A stretch of DNA of 64,000 nt from Collinsella aerofaciens (GCF_015548375.1 NZ_JADMWW010000001.1:159852-223851), one strand, 5' to 3'; shown: positions 8,489-18,739, numbered from the stretch's first letter. Program-made: numbers and translations. Notes: a model not told the origin generated them from the sequence alone.

Positions 8489-8512
8489 GGGGTGGTGCAA
8501 AGTAACCTGACC
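8489..8512. repeat. REP-like sequence, right copy
   Basis: This stretch repeats, in the other orientation, the conserved core of the palindrome at 7265-7299. It lies between the start of the hydrolase gene and the ldh terminator. Confidence 0.5.
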
Positions 8513-8524
8513 CCCCCTCGCACT

Positions 8525-8560
8525 AAAAAGGCGCCCGGACCGTGTGGCCCGGACGCCTTT
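8525..8560 (-). terminator. Terminator of ldh
   Basis: AAAGGCG-CCCGG and CCGG-CGCCTTT arms form a GC-rich hairpin ending in a T-run on the minus strand, 32 bases after the ldh stop. Confidence 0.75.
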
Positions 8561-8591
8561 CATTGTAGCCTGTTGCCCAAACGAGCCGAAT

Positions 8592-9542
8592 TTAGCAGGA
8601 GAAGTCGACGCTGTCGATGATGTCCTTGAGGGCCTTGGCGGAGGCGGTGAGCTCATGCTGCTCGTCATCGTTCAGCGGCACGGGGACGCGGCAGACGACG
8701 CCGTCGCGGCCAACGACCGTCGGCATGGAGATGGCCAGATCGGACAGGCCATACTCGCCCACCATGAGCGAGGAAACGGGCAGAACGGTCTGCTCATCAC
8801 GCATAACAGCGGTGCAGATGCGCTTAACGGCCATGGCGACGCCGTAGTAGGTGGCGTGCTTCTTCTCGATGATGGTGTAGGCGGAGTTCTTAACGTCCTC
8901 GGCGATGCGCTTCTCGGCAGCCTCATGCTCCAGGTGGCCGTGAAGCTCGCAGAAGGTGTTCAGCGGCACGCCGGCAACCTGGGCGCTGGACCAAGCGACA
9001 AACTCGGAGTCGCCGTGCTCACCCATGACATAGGCCTGAACGTCGCGCGGGTCAACCTCGACGTGGGCACCAAGCATCTGCTGCAGACGGCCAGTGTCGA
9101 GCACGGTGCCGGAGCCGATGACATGGCCCTCGGGCAGGCCGGACATCTTGATGGCAGCATAGGTCAGAACATCAACCGGGTTGGAGACGATTAGCAGAAT
9201 GCCGTCGAAGCCGGACTTCTTAATCTCGGGGATAATGGACTTAAAGATGTTGACGTTCTTGTTGACCAGGTCCAGGCGGGTCTCACCGGGCTTCTGGGCA
9301 GCGCCAGCGGTGACGACGATCATGGCGGCGTCGGCGACATCGGAATAATCGCCGGCGTAGATCTTCATCGGCTCGGCAAACGTCATGCCGTGCGCGATAT
9401 CCAGAGCCTCACCCTCGGCGCGGTTCTTGTCCACGTCGATGAGGACCATCTCGGAGAACAGACCGCTCTGCATCAGAGCGAACGCCGAAGACGAACCGAC
9501 GAAACCGCAACCGACAATAGCGACCTTCTTCTCGTTAACCAT
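8592..9542 (-). CDS. ldh: L-lactate dehydrogenase
   Basis: The 316-residue NAD-dependent dehydrogenase has the Rossmann motif VAIVGCGFVGSS (residues 6-17), DVDKNRAEGEALDIAHG, VTAGAAQKPGETRLDLVNKN with the substrate arginine, IVSNPVDVLTYA, and the active-site segment MGEHGDSEFVAW. It reduces pyruvate to lactate and regenerates NAD+ in fermentation. The start is the ATG at 9542, which has GGGAG upstream. The longer open frame to 9620 is the leader. Malate dehydrogenase is less likely given the GEHGDSE and DTGRLQ segments. A hairpin lies 27 bases before the start. Confidence 0.94.
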   Translation of the reverse strand: MVNEKKVAIVGCGFVGSSSAFALMQSGLFSEMVLIDVDKNRAEGEALDIAHGMTFAEPMKIYAGDYSDVADAAMIVVTAGAAQKPGETRLDLVNKNVNIFKSIIPEIKKSGFDGILLIVSNPVDVLTYAAIKMSGLPEGHVIGSGTVLDTGRLQQMLGAHVEVDPRDVQAYVMGEHGDSEFVAWSSAQVAGVPLNTFCELHGHLEHEAAEKRIAEDVKNSAYTIIEKKHATYYGVAMAVKRICTAVMRDEQTVLPVSSLMVGEYGLSDLAISMPTVVGRDGVVCRVPVPLNDDEQHELTASAKALKDIIDSVDFSC

Positions 9543-9568
9543 TAGAAACTCCCATCTCTCTCCACAAA

Positions 9569-9599
9569 CAAGCCGCCCGGGAACGACCCGAGCGGCTTG
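9569..9599 (-). terminator. Terminator-like hairpin directly upstream of ldh
   Basis: AAGCCGC and GCGGCTT close a hairpin with an inner GGG/CCC stem. On the minus strand it is followed by TTTGT and then the ldh ribosome-binding site. It could end the upstream aminotransferase transcript or act in the ldh leader. Confidence 0.6.
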
Positions 9600-9743
9600 C
9601 CGTAATCCCAATACATCCAATCGGGACTTTGATTATGCTCCTATTCGCAGCCAAAAATCGACCGTTTACCGAAATTGTTTGCAGAATTCGTAAAATAACT
9701 GCACGAAATCGGTTTCGAGCTATTGACGAGTCGAAATAGGTTT

Positions 9744-10907
9744 CTAATACAGGCCCGCCTCGCGAATGGCCTCGACAGCCAAAGCGATCTGATCGGGCGG
9801 CAGGACCAGTGCCATACGCACGTGCCCCTCGCCCGAAGGGCCAAAGCTCGCGCCCGGCGTCACCACAACGCCGGCCTTCTCCATAAGCTCCTCGCAAAAC
9901 GCCATGGAATCGGTGCGACCACCGGGAAGCTTGGCCCACACAAACATAGAGCCATGCGCGTTGGGACGCTCCCAGCCCAGGTCCTCAAGACCGTCGCACA
10001 GGGCATCGCGGCGTTCCTGGTACTTCAGACGCTGCGCCTCGACCTCATCGCGCGGGCCATTAAGGCACGCGATGGCGGCCTTCTGAATCGGGAAGAACAT
10101 ACCAAAGTCGATCTGGCTGCGCAGCTTGGCAAAGGCAGAGACCACATCCTCGCGACCGACCAAAAAGCCGATGCGGGCACCGGTGACGTTAAACGACTTG
10201 GAAAGCGAGAAGAACTCCACGCCCACCTCAAGCGCACCGGGATACTGCAAGAAGCTGCCGCCCGGCTCGCCGTCGAACACGATGTCGGAGTATGCGTTGT
10301 CATGGACGATGAGCAGGTCGTGCTCGCGGGCAAAAGCGATGATCTCCTCGTAGATCTCGGGCGTGCCCACCGAGCCCACCGGGTTGGCGGGCAGCGACAC
10401 GATCATGTACTTGGCACGATCGGCCACCTCGGGATCGATGCCTTCCACATAGGGCAGGTAATTATGCTCGGCAACCAGCGGATAGTACTCGAGCTTGGCA
10501 TCGGCAATCTTGGCACCCGCCTCAAAGACCGGGTAGCACGGATCGGGAACCAGAATGGTGTCACCCGGATCGAGCAGGGCCAGGCCCAAATGGCCCACGC
10601 CCTCCTGCGTGCCGTTGCACGACTGCACCATAGACGGCGTAATGCCCGAAACGCCAAAGCGACGCTCATAGTAATCGCACACGGCTTGCTTGAGTTCGGG
10701 CAGGTCGCGCAGGGCATACTTCCACATCTCGGGATCTTGGGCTGCCTGCGTGAGCGCCTCGACCACGTGGTCGTACGGCTTAAAGTCGGGCGTGCCCACG
10801 CTCATGTTGTAAATGGTCTTGCCCTGAGCCTTCAGCGCGAGAAGCTTGTTGTTGAGCGAGGCGAAGACCTCCGCGCCAAAGCGGTCGAGACGCTGCGATG
10901 CCTGCAT
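9744..10907 (-). CDS. Class I/II pyridoxal-phosphate aminotransferase, possibly diaminopimelate-type
   Basis: The 387-residue fold-I aminotransferase has YNMSVGTPDFKP near residue 33, CNGTQEGVGH, DPCYPVF, SLPANPVG, the PLP-lysine segment SLSKSFNVTGARIGF, and a C-terminal GHVRMAL arginine. The sequence resembles the LL-diaminopimelate aminotransferase/PatA group. That group would supply the missing step between DapH and the deacetylase in the acetylase branch. The link is inferred from the incomplete pathway nearby. An alanine or aspartate aminotransferase role is also possible. The ATG at 10907 has AAAGGTGG 5 bases before it. Confidence 0.8.
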   Translation of the reverse strand: MQASQRLDRFGAEVFASLNNKLLALKAQGKTIYNMSVGTPDFKPYDHVVEALTQAAQDPEMWKYALRDLPELKQAVCDYYERRFGVSGITPSMVQSCNGTQEGVGHLGLALLDPGDTILVPDPCYPVFEAGAKIADAKLEYYPLVAEHNYLPYVEGIDPEVADRAKYMIVSLPANPVGSVGTPEIYEEIIAFAREHDLLIVHDNAYSDIVFDGEPGGSFLQYPGALEVGVEFFSLSKSFNVTGARIGFLVGREDVVSAFAKLRSQIDFGMFFPIQKAAIACLNGPRDEVEAQRLKYQERRDALCDGLEDLGWERPNAHGSMFVWAKLPGGRTDSMAFCEELMEKAGVVVTPGASFGPSGEGHVRMALVLPPDQIALAVEAIREAGLY

Positions 10908-10925
10908 GGTGCCACCTTTCGATAT

Positions 10926-10957
10926 AAAAAACGCGGCGCTCCGACAAGAGCGCCGCG
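10926..10957 (-). terminator. Terminator hairpin between nadE and the aminotransferase
   Basis: On the minus strand CGCGGCGCTC and GAGCGCCGCG pair perfectly and are followed by TTTTTT, a textbook intrinsic terminator after nadE. Its T-run ends only 19 bases before the aminotransferase ATG, leaving no room for a separate promoter downstream of it. Confidence 0.88.
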
Positions 10958-11025
10958 CGATACGGGCCATCAGATTGCAAAAGTGTAACGCTTGCAACCC
11001 CCGTATTGGTTCAATTTAGCCAACC

Positions 11026-13005
11026 TTAGTCAACTGGATTGAGCGCGTCGATCTGCGCAAGCCACAGACACGAGCTAGCGTCACTCGGCATACGCCAATC
11101 GCCGCGCGGGCTGAGCGTCACCGATCCCACCTTGGGACCATCGGGCAGGCAGCTGCGCTTAAACTGCTGGGCAAAGAAGCGGCGGTAGAACGTACGTAGC
11201 CACGTGTGGACGGTCTTGACATCGTAGACGCCCTCAAAGCTCTTGAGCGCCATGTGGTAGATCTTGCCCGGCTCAAAGCCAAAACGTAGCAGGTAGTAGA
11301 GGAAGTAGTCGTGCAGCTCGTACGGGCCCACCAAATCCTCGGTCCTCTGTGCAATCTCGCCATCGCCCGTGGGCGGCAGAAGCTCGGGGGACACCGGCGT
11401 ATCGAGGATATCGAGCAAGACCTCGGCAATACGCCCGCCAAAGACATCGGCGGCATAGCGCACCAGATGGCGCACAAGCGTCTTGGGCACGCTCGCGTTG
11501 ACGGCGTACATGCTCATGTGGTCGCCGTTATAGGTAGCCCAGCCGAGCGCCAGCTCCGACAGGTCGCCCGTGCCAATGACAAAACCGCCAGCCTGGTTGG
11601 CCAGATCCATCAGGATCTGCGTACGCTCGCGGGCCTGGCTGTTCTCGTAGGTCACGTCCTGCACGGCCGGATCATGCTCGATATCCTTAAAGTGCTGTTC
11701 CACGGCAGCATGGATTGAGACCTCGCGGAAGCTCACACCCAAGTCACGAGCGAGCGACTCGGCATTGGACTTAGTGCGGTGCGTCGTGCCAAAACCGGGC
11801 ATGGAAACCGCCGTGATACCCGTGCGCGGCAGCCCCAGCGCATCGAAGGCACGCACGGTCACAAGCAGCGCTAGCGTGGAGTCCAAGCCGCCCGAAAGGC
11901 CGATGACCGCAGCCTTGGTACCTGTGTGGGCGAGGCGGGTCTTGAGGCCCGCAGTCTGTAGATCAAGGATCGTCTCGCAGCGCTCGGCCAAGTCGCCGTG
12001 GTCGGCCGGCACAAAGGGCGCGCGCGGGAAGACACGGTCGATGTCGCAGGCATCGCGCAGGACAGGTTCGTCCGTCAGCACGCCCTCAAACGAAAATTCA
12101 ACGGTCGTGGCCTCCGGCGCATCGTCCGCGCGCGTCCACGTCGTCGAGCGGCGGCGCTCGGCAACCAGACGGTCAAGATCGACATCGGCCACCGCCATAT
12201 CGCAGGTAAGAAGCTTCGTGGCGGCGAGCTTAGATCCGTTTTCGTAGACGAGGTTCTCGCCCGCAAAGACCATGTCGGTCGTGGACTCGCCCTCGCTCGC
12301 ATCTGCATAGGCATAGGCACAGTACAGGCGCGCGCTCTGGTTGGATATGAGGCTGCGTCGGTAATCTGCCTTGCCGATAATCTCGTCCGAGGCCGACGGG
12401 TTGAGGATCACCGTCGCACCGGCAAGCGCCATCTCGGTCGAAGGGGGCGCCGCCACCCACAGGTCCTCGCAGACCTCAATACCGAGCACCAAATCCTCGG
12501 CACCCTCGTCACAGCAGCGGTAGACAAGCTCCGAACCCAGCGGAACCGGACCCTGACCGGCAAACTCGACCCACACGGGATCTGCGGGCGCCGGAGCAAA
12601 CCAGCGGCGCTCGTAGAACTCGCCATAGTTGGGCAGATACTTCTTGGCCGTGAGGCCCAAAAGCTCGCCCGCGCAGCACACGGCGGCGCAGTTGTAGATA
12701 TTCTCGGCAACTGCAACGGGAAGACCGATGGTAAAGACAATCGGAAGCTCACGAGTCTCATCGAGGATATGCACCAAAGCAGCCTCGCAGGCATGCAGCA
12801 GCGTGCGGTTATGGAACAGATCGGCCGCGGTATAGCCAGTCAGATTAAGCTCGGGCAGCACCAGCGCGCGAACGCCGCGCTCAACAGCCGCGCGAACAGC
12901 CGCTAACGCAACCTCGGCATTGCCCTCGACATCGACCACGCGAATCTGCGGCGACGCCGCCGCCACACGCAAAAAGCCATCAGACTGAGAAAGGTGAAGA
13001 TTCAT
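11026..13005 (-). CDS. nadE: Glutamine-dependent NAD+ synthetase
   Basis: The 659-residue two-domain enzyme has an N-terminal nitrilase-type glutaminase with the Glu of LVLPELNLTGY, the Lys of KKYLPNYGEFYERRWF and the Cys of GIEVCEDLW. Its C-terminal synthetase has the ATP loop VIGLSGGLDSTLALL and a GDLSELALGW segment. It amidates nicotinate adenine dinucleotide using ammonia from glutamine. The length fits the bacterial long form. I chose the ATG at 13005, preceded by GGGAG, over the ATG at 13032. It is transcribed alone and ends at the terminator at 10926. Confidence 0.95.
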   Translation of the reverse strand: MNLHLSQSDGFLRVAAASPQIRVVDVEGNAEVALAAVRAAVERGVRALVLPELNLTGYTAADLFHNRTLLHACEAALVHILDETRELPIVFTIGLPVAVAENIYNCAAVCCAGELLGLTAKKYLPNYGEFYERRWFAPAPADPVWVEFAGQGPVPLGSELVYRCCDEGAEDLVLGIEVCEDLWVAAPPSTEMALAGATVILNPSASDEIIGKADYRRSLISNQSARLYCAYAYADASEGESTTDMVFAGENLVYENGSKLAATKLLTCDMAVADVDLDRLVAERRRSTTWTRADDAPEATTVEFSFEGVLTDEPVLRDACDIDRVFPRAPFVPADHGDLAERCETILDLQTAGLKTRLAHTGTKAAVIGLSGGLDSTLALLVTVRAFDALGLPRTGITAVSMPGFGTTHRTKSNAESLARDLGVSFREVSIHAAVEQHFKDIEHDPAVQDVTYENSQARERTQILMDLANQAGGFVIGTGDLSELALGWATYNGDHMSMYAVNASVPKTLVRHLVRYAADVFGGRIAEVLLDILDTPVSPELLPPTGDGEIAQRTEDLVGPYELHDYFLYYLLRFGFEPGKIYHMALKSFEGVYDVKTVHTWLRTFYRRFFAQQFKRSCLPDGPKVGSVTLSPRGDWRMPSDASSCLWLAQIDALNPVD

Positions 13006-13208
13006 AAGAATGCTCCCGTGCGTAGACGCCATTCACAACAATTAGCAAGCCCTATTGTAGTTCAACCGCCGGGTGTAACCGCATCCCACCAACTTGGTGA
13101 GCTATTGATGAGTTGATGGTATCTGTTAAACGTCACGCACGATTCACATCTGGTGGGTACCCTGAGGGCTACACGAAACGAAGCAGATTTACACCGGGAG
13201 GACCCCGT

Positions 13209-14159
13209 ATGACAACCAAGTACACCGACGCGCCGCGCACGCGCGTCATGACGCCGGCATCGCTCAACAACGGCGTGCACGAGAACCATTCCATCGGACA
13301 GACCATGGCCATCGCGCCCAAAAAGGGCCTGTTCGACGACATTTCCATTCCCCAGATCATCGCCGGCGCCGCAGCTGCCGCCACGAGCGTCGCGCTTGCC
13401 TCCAAGATTGGTATCGCTGGTTCAGTAATTGGTGCCGCCGTGAGCTCGGTTATCACCGTTGTGTCCTCGCAGGTCTACCGCCACTTTATCTCTGCCAGCG
13501 CCGAAGCCCTCAAAGGTACGCACGCCGCCGTCGACTACCCCGCCGGCGCCTATGAGCCCGTTGAGTTTAATGCCGAGGAGCACCTGGGCGGCGCCGCGAC
13601 TACGCAGGAGATGCGCCAGATTGCGGGGCGCGCGACCACGGCGCGCGTTGCTCCCGACAGCCTGCGCGCCAAGGCGGCGGCAGAGCGCAGCCAGACGCAA
13701 AAGAAGGTCATCGTCTTCTCGATCGCCATCGCCATTGTCGCGGTCATCGCCTGCGCCGGCGCCATCCTTATCACCACCGCCGGTGAGGGTCTGGGCGAGC
13801 GCCCCGAGCCGATTCTGTCGTCGCGCACGACGGAGAGTGATGCAAATGGCAACACCCAGTCGCAAGACCAGCAGGCACAGACGGACGGCACGCAGGACAG
13901 TTCCACCTCTGCCGATTCGTCCTCGAACACCCAAAACCAATCGCAGGGCACCGATTCCTCTACGTCCAACAGTGGCACGCCGTCCGGCACGACCGACTCA
14001 AGCCAAACGACTGACGGTTCGCAGCCGAACACGGGCGGCCAGACGAGCGACACCACATCGGGAACGGGCACAGCAGACAGCAACAACAGCAATTCGAGTG
14101 GCACCACATCGGGCACGACATCTGACAGTTCAAGCCAAGGCACGACATCGGGCAACTAG
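13209..14159 (+). CDS. Membrane protein with a Ser/Thr/Gly/Asn-rich tail, unknown function
   Basis: This 316-residue protein matches no family I recognise. A small-residue hydrophobic stretch lies near residues 43-85 (IIAGAAAAATSVALA, GIAGSVIGAAVSSVITVV), followed by a soluble linker and a clear membrane helix near 165-190 (VIVFSIAIAIVAVIACAGAIL). The last ~110 residues are almost only S, T, G, N, Q, D and P. The tail probably lies outside the cell. The ATG at 13209 has GGGAGGA upstream. The gene is monocistronic, with a terminator at 14190. Confidence 0.8.
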   Translation: MTTKYTDAPRTRVMTPASLNNGVHENHSIGQTMAIAPKKGLFDDISIPQIIAGAAAAATSVALASKIGIAGSVIGAAVSSVITVVSSQVYRHFISASAEALKGTHAAVDYPAGAYEPVEFNAEEHLGGAATTQEMRQIAGRATTARVAPDSLRAKAAAERSQTQKKVIVFSIAIAIVAVIACAGAILITTAGEGLGERPEPILSSRTTESDANGNTQSQDQQAQTDGTQDSSTSADSSSNTQNQSQGTDSSTSNSGTPSGTTDSSQTTDGSQPNTGGQTSDTTSGTGTADSNNSNSSGTTSGTTSDSSSQGTTSGN

Positions 14160-14189
14160 GCGCTGCATCCCCAGATAGGCAACCTGTAC

Positions 14190-14223
14190 AACGGGCGCGA
14201 ATCGATAGCGGTTCGCGCCCGTT
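14190..14223 (+). terminator. Terminator after the Ser/Thr-rich membrane protein gene
   Basis: AACGGGCGCGAA and TTCGCGCCCGTT form a perfect 12-bp stem followed by a short T-rich stretch. Confidence 0.8.
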
Positions 14224-14295
14224 TGCCTTGGGTGCCGCCATGGCGAACGCTATGCGATGGTAAGATGCTTTACGTGTGTAAAGAGGAGATTTGCC

Positions 14296-15603
14296 ATGAG
14301 CAAGACAATAGTTAGGCCCACGCTATCGCTGGGCAACCACATCTATCTGTATCGCCTGCTGCGCGATGCGATTGGGTGCGGCAAGCAAACGTTTATGACG
14401 CAGGTCGAGGAGGCACTCGCCGCTGGCGACATGGCCGCTTATGACCTGGGCTTCGAGTCCACGCGCGAGCTGCTCGAGGAGCTCGATGACTGCATTAAGC
14501 TGACCGTCTTTAAGGGCGGTCGCCTGTATGCCACCGTCATCGCCAACGAGGCATGGGATGCCGCCCTTGCCAAGGGCGAGGACAAGCCCAAGGCTGCCAA
14601 GGGTGCCAAGCAGTCCTACAAAAAGAAAAAACGCGGCGAGAAGGACCTCAAGGCCGTGCGTCCCAAGCACGTTAAGCGCTCCGAGCCCGAGCCCGTGGCC
14701 GAAGTCGCTCCGGAGCCCGAGCCCGAGGCAGAGATCGAAGTCGCTATTGAGGTAACGGCAGAAGCCGAAACCGAAATCGCCGCCACGACCGACCCCGAAG
14801 TCATATCCGAGCAGGAAGCCACTGCCGAGCTCAACGAGGCTCCCAAGTCGACAACCGAAGAAGCCGCTGACCAGCCCGAGACGTCTGCGTTCCAAAACAG
14901 CGATGTCTTTGGCGACGAGGCCGAGGACAATCAGCCCGACGAGCCCGACGAGCAAGGCGCTACTGAGTCGACGCCGGAGCCCGAGACGCCGCAGCCCGCC
15001 ATCTCGCTCACGGTCGTCTATGACCCCGAGAACGCCAACGCCGGCATCACCACCATGGCATCCACGCCCATCGAGGCAAAGTCGAGCGTCGAGAACGAGA
15101 ACGCAACGCAGGTTAAGGTTGAAACCGCAGCTGTAGACGCGCCCGTCACCGAGGAGCCCGCAGATTCCACGATCAAGCCGGAAGCGACGCCGGAGCCCGC
15201 ACCCTTCATCGAATCCGTGCCCGCCTCTGCTTGCGACCGAATTCCCTCACCGGCACCGGCTTCGGTACCCGTAGCGGCCCCAACCCCCGCACCCGTAGCG
15301 CCCGCCATCCCCGAGGACTTCCCCATCGATTTCGCAACCGAAGTCTTCTGCCCCGGTCCGCTTCTGCACCAGTTGTCGACCTATCTCCCCTACGGCGACG
15401 GCGCCCTCGGCATTGTCGGCGAGTACTACTGGATCGCCCGCGAGCGCGGTACCATCGAGGCCGCGCGAAACCGCGCAATCTTCCCCCTGCGCTACACGCA
15501 GGCCGGCGAGCGCCACGAAGTCACCGTGCGCATCCGCCGCAACACCACCGGCGGTCTCGGAGCCGCCTGGGCCATCGACAAAGTCGAAGAACCCGAGCAG
15601 TAA
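14296..15603 (+). CDS. Three-part protein: LOTUS-like N-domain, acidic linker, conserved C-domain
   Basis: The 435-residue protein starts SKTIVRPTLSLGNHIYLYRLL. Residues 1-95 look like a small winged-helix module (LGFESTRELLEELDDCIKLTVFKGGRLYATVI), reminiscent of OST-HTH/LOTUS domains. A basic patch follows (SYKKKKRGEKD, about 115-125), then roughly 210 residues of Glu/Pro/Ala/Thr-rich low complexity, and a compact C-terminal domain (about 340-435) with FCPGPLLHQLSTYLPYGDGALGIVGEYYW. There is no signal peptide or membrane helix. The function is unknown. The LOTUS resemblance is my reading of the pattern, not a search result. RBS AGAGGAG. Confidence 0.75.
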   Translation: MSKTIVRPTLSLGNHIYLYRLLRDAIGCGKQTFMTQVEEALAAGDMAAYDLGFESTRELLEELDDCIKLTVFKGGRLYATVIANEAWDAALAKGEDKPKAAKGAKQSYKKKKRGEKDLKAVRPKHVKRSEPEPVAEVAPEPEPEAEIEVAIEVTAEAETEIAATTDPEVISEQEATAELNEAPKSTTEEAADQPETSAFQNSDVFGDEAEDNQPDEPDEQGATESTPEPETPQPAISLTVVYDPENANAGITTMASTPIEAKSSVENENATQVKVETAAVDAPVTEEPADSTIKPEATPEPAPFIESVPASACDRIPSPAPASVPVAAPTPAPVAPAIPEDFPIDFATEVFCPGPLLHQLSTYLPYGDGALGIVGEYYWIARERGTIEAARNRAIFPLRYTQAGERHEVTVRIRRNTTGGLGAAWAIDKVEEPEQ

Positions 15604-15606
15604 CGA

Positions 15607-15646
15607 CAAACGGCTCAAATCCAAACCCGGATTTGAGCCGTTTTTA
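15607..15646 (+). terminator. Terminator of the LOTUS-like gene
   Basis: AAACGGCTCAAATCC and GGATTTGAGCCGTTT form a long perfect stem followed by TTTATT, 4 bases after the stop codon. Confidence 0.9.
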
Positions 15647-15673
15647 TTAGCATTCATCGATGTTTCGTGACCA

Positions 15674-15788
15674 ACAGCGAGCGGGCCGCAAGTGCCCCAG
15701 GTTGCCGTGAAAGAGGAGCGACGCGTACTTCGGTACGCGAGCGACGGTTTGAACGGCAAGATGGGGTGCTTGCGGCCCGCGCAGCGTC
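15674..15788 (+). ncRNA. Structured repeat unit, copy b (candidate RNA)
   Basis: The outer stem GGGCCGCAAGTGCCCCA pairs with TGGGGTGCTTGCGGCCC, with two neighbouring G-U pairs. A second stem TTGCCG/CGGCAA lies inside. Between them are GTGAAAGAGGAG, a perfect GCGTAC-TTCG-GTACGC hairpin and GACGGTTTGAACG. It ends GCAGCGTC and is followed by the GTTACGCGG palindrome. The plan is the same as at 5965-6080 (minus) and 63541-63657 (plus). It lies between the converging LOTUS-like gene and ettA. Confidence 0.75.
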
Positions 15789-15792
15789 GAGC

Positions 15793-15821
15793 AGTTACGC
15801 GGTTTGGTAAAACCGCGTAAC
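15793..15821. repeat. GTTACGCGG palindrome, copy b
   Basis: GTTACGCGGTTT and AAACCGCGTAAC form a 12-bp stem 3 bases outside the ettA stop codon. It may stop ettA transcription from the other side. Confidence 0.8.
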
Positions 15822-15824
15822 AAA

Positions 15825-17510
<1,686 letters not shown>

Positions 17511-17541
17511 TTCTCCTTATCTAGCTGCGGAAATCTTCTCC

Positions 17542-17570
17542 CCCTCTCCGTTTTGGAAAAAGCGGAGAGG
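17542..17570 (-). terminator. Hairpin in the leader of ettA
   Basis: CCTCTCCG and CGGAGAGG arms enclose an A/T-rich loop about 30 bases before the ettA start on the minus strand. It could end sdpI transcription or act within the ettA leader. Confidence 0.45.
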
Positions 17571-17681
17571 CAGTCCACGCGTTCTAATAAAAAGGGGCAT
17601 GGTTGCCCACACCCCCTAATACTACCTGGGAAAAGTCCCCCGGAACATACTATGAACTGCGTACGCTAGTTTTCCGCAACC

Positions 17682-18386
17682 TTAGCGAACGGCCCGCTGC
17701 GATTTGCGCCACAGCAGATACGAGTAGACGTAGACGGCTCCGACCGAACCAAACGCCAGAACCGCAATCACCGCGGCGACGACTTCACTCGAAAGCACGC
17801 TGCCTGCCACGCCCATCGCAATCAGGCCAATACCCAGCACCATAAAGCAGGCGCCGCCAAAACGCTGCGTACGGCGCCAGTTCTCGGGATCGGCAAGCGC
17901 CCAGGGTGTCTTGATACCGAGCGTATGGTTCTGCTTCACACGCGGCAAGTAGTTGCCTACGCCGATGAACAGCAAACCGACAACACCGGAAATCAGCACG
18001 TTAACCGAACCGACCGCCGGCACCACGCCCCAGACCGTAAGCTCTCCCAGCCAGCTTATCGCGCACATGAACAAGGTGAAGGCGATTACGAAGCCCTGGT
18101 AGAACTTGCCCGAGGTTCGATATGCCTCACCTTTGGGGTCGATGCGCGGCACCACACAGAACATTGCGAGAAGCGCCAGAGGCAGCACGCCGAGCGCGGA
18201 GGCCATCCAGCTAGGACCCCAACCGTCGACGGCGCCGTTCGCGCCCCAGTGCGTGGGAATCTGCGCCGGCAAGCTCGGCATCACCATGAGGTGCGCTACG
18301 ACATTGGCGACGCACAGAGCGACCAGCGCAATCCACACGCGCGACGATACCCCCGTGGGGTGAATGCCCTTGTTTTCGTTATTCAT
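17682..18386 (-). CDS. sdpI: SdpI-family membrane protein
   Basis: The 234-residue integral membrane protein has about six hydrophobic helices. It carries the signature LPAQIPTHWGANGAVDGWG after the first helix (the DUF1648-type segment of SdpI proteins) and NHTLGIKTPWALADPENW before the last helices. In Bacillus, SdpI gives immunity to the SdpC toxin and binds SdpR. No sdpC-like toxin gene is seen nearby, so the role here may be general envelope protection. The ATG at 18386 overlaps the sdpR end by 8 bases. Confidence 0.86.
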   Translation of the reverse strand: MNNENKGIHPTGVSSRVWIALVALCVANVVAHLMVMPSLPAQIPTHWGANGAVDGWGPSWMASALGVLPLALLAMFCVVPRIDPKGEAYRTSGKFYQGFVIAFTLFMCAISWLGELTVWGVVPAVGSVNVLISGVVGLLFIGVGNYLPRVKQNHTLGIKTPWALADPENWRRTQRFGGACFMVLGIGLIAMGVAGSVLSSEVVAAVIAVLAFGSVGAVYVYSYLLWRKSQRAVR

Positions 18387-18657
18387 CCTTATCACCTTCC
18401 GTGTTTGTAAAGCCCATAAACCAGCCAATTAAATCCTGCATGACGGTGGTGTTTAAGCTGTATACGATGTTTTGGCCATGGCGCTCATCGGTCACCAACC
18501 CGGCGTTTTTGAGCGTCGCCAAGTGATGGCTCAGTGACGGCTTACTGATGTCAAAATGCTCGGCAAGCTCTCCGGCCGTACAATTGCCCTCGTGCAGTAG
18601 TTCCAAAATGCGCCGCCGCGTAGGATCGTCAAGCGCCTTAAAACCCTCTCCCGGCAT
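18379..18657 (-). CDS. sdpR: SdpR-like ArsR-family repressor
   Basis: This 92-residue winged-helix protein reads FKALDDPTRRRILELL, NCTAGELAEHFDISKPSLSH, HLATLKNAGLVTDERHGQNI, VYSLNTTV, very close to the SdpR autorepressor. It lacks the metal-binding cysteines of ArsR/SmtB sensors. AGGAGGT lies 5 bases before the ATG at 18657, so the upstream ATGs are not used. It probably represses the sdpRI promoter until sequestered by SdpI at the membrane, as in Bacillus. Confidence 0.9.
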   Translation of the reverse strand: MPGEGFKALDDPTRRRILELLHEGNCTAGELAEHFDISKPSLSHHLATLKNAGLVTDERHGQNIVYSLNTTVMQDLIGWFMGFTNTEGDKDE

Positions 18658-18691
18658 AAGACCTCCTCTCATCATCTCTCATGACGCGCAC

Positions 18692-18729
18692 ACTATACTC
18701 GATATTTAGATGTTTGTCTAACTATCTAA
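18692..18729 (-). promoter_or_regulatory. Promoter and operator of sdpRI
   Basis: On the minus strand TAGACA (18720-18715) and TATAGT (18697-18692) are 17 bases apart. The palindrome TTAGAT-N12-ATCTAA (18706-18729) overlaps the -35 and the spacer, a position suited to repression by the SdpR-like protein. Confidence 0.7.
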
Positions 18730-18739
18730 TCTTGTACTC

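Noticed and set aside
18379..18386. Overlap of sdpR and sdpI as a frameshift
   Set aside because: Both proteins are complete, and an 8-base overlap is normal translational coupling, matching other operons here.
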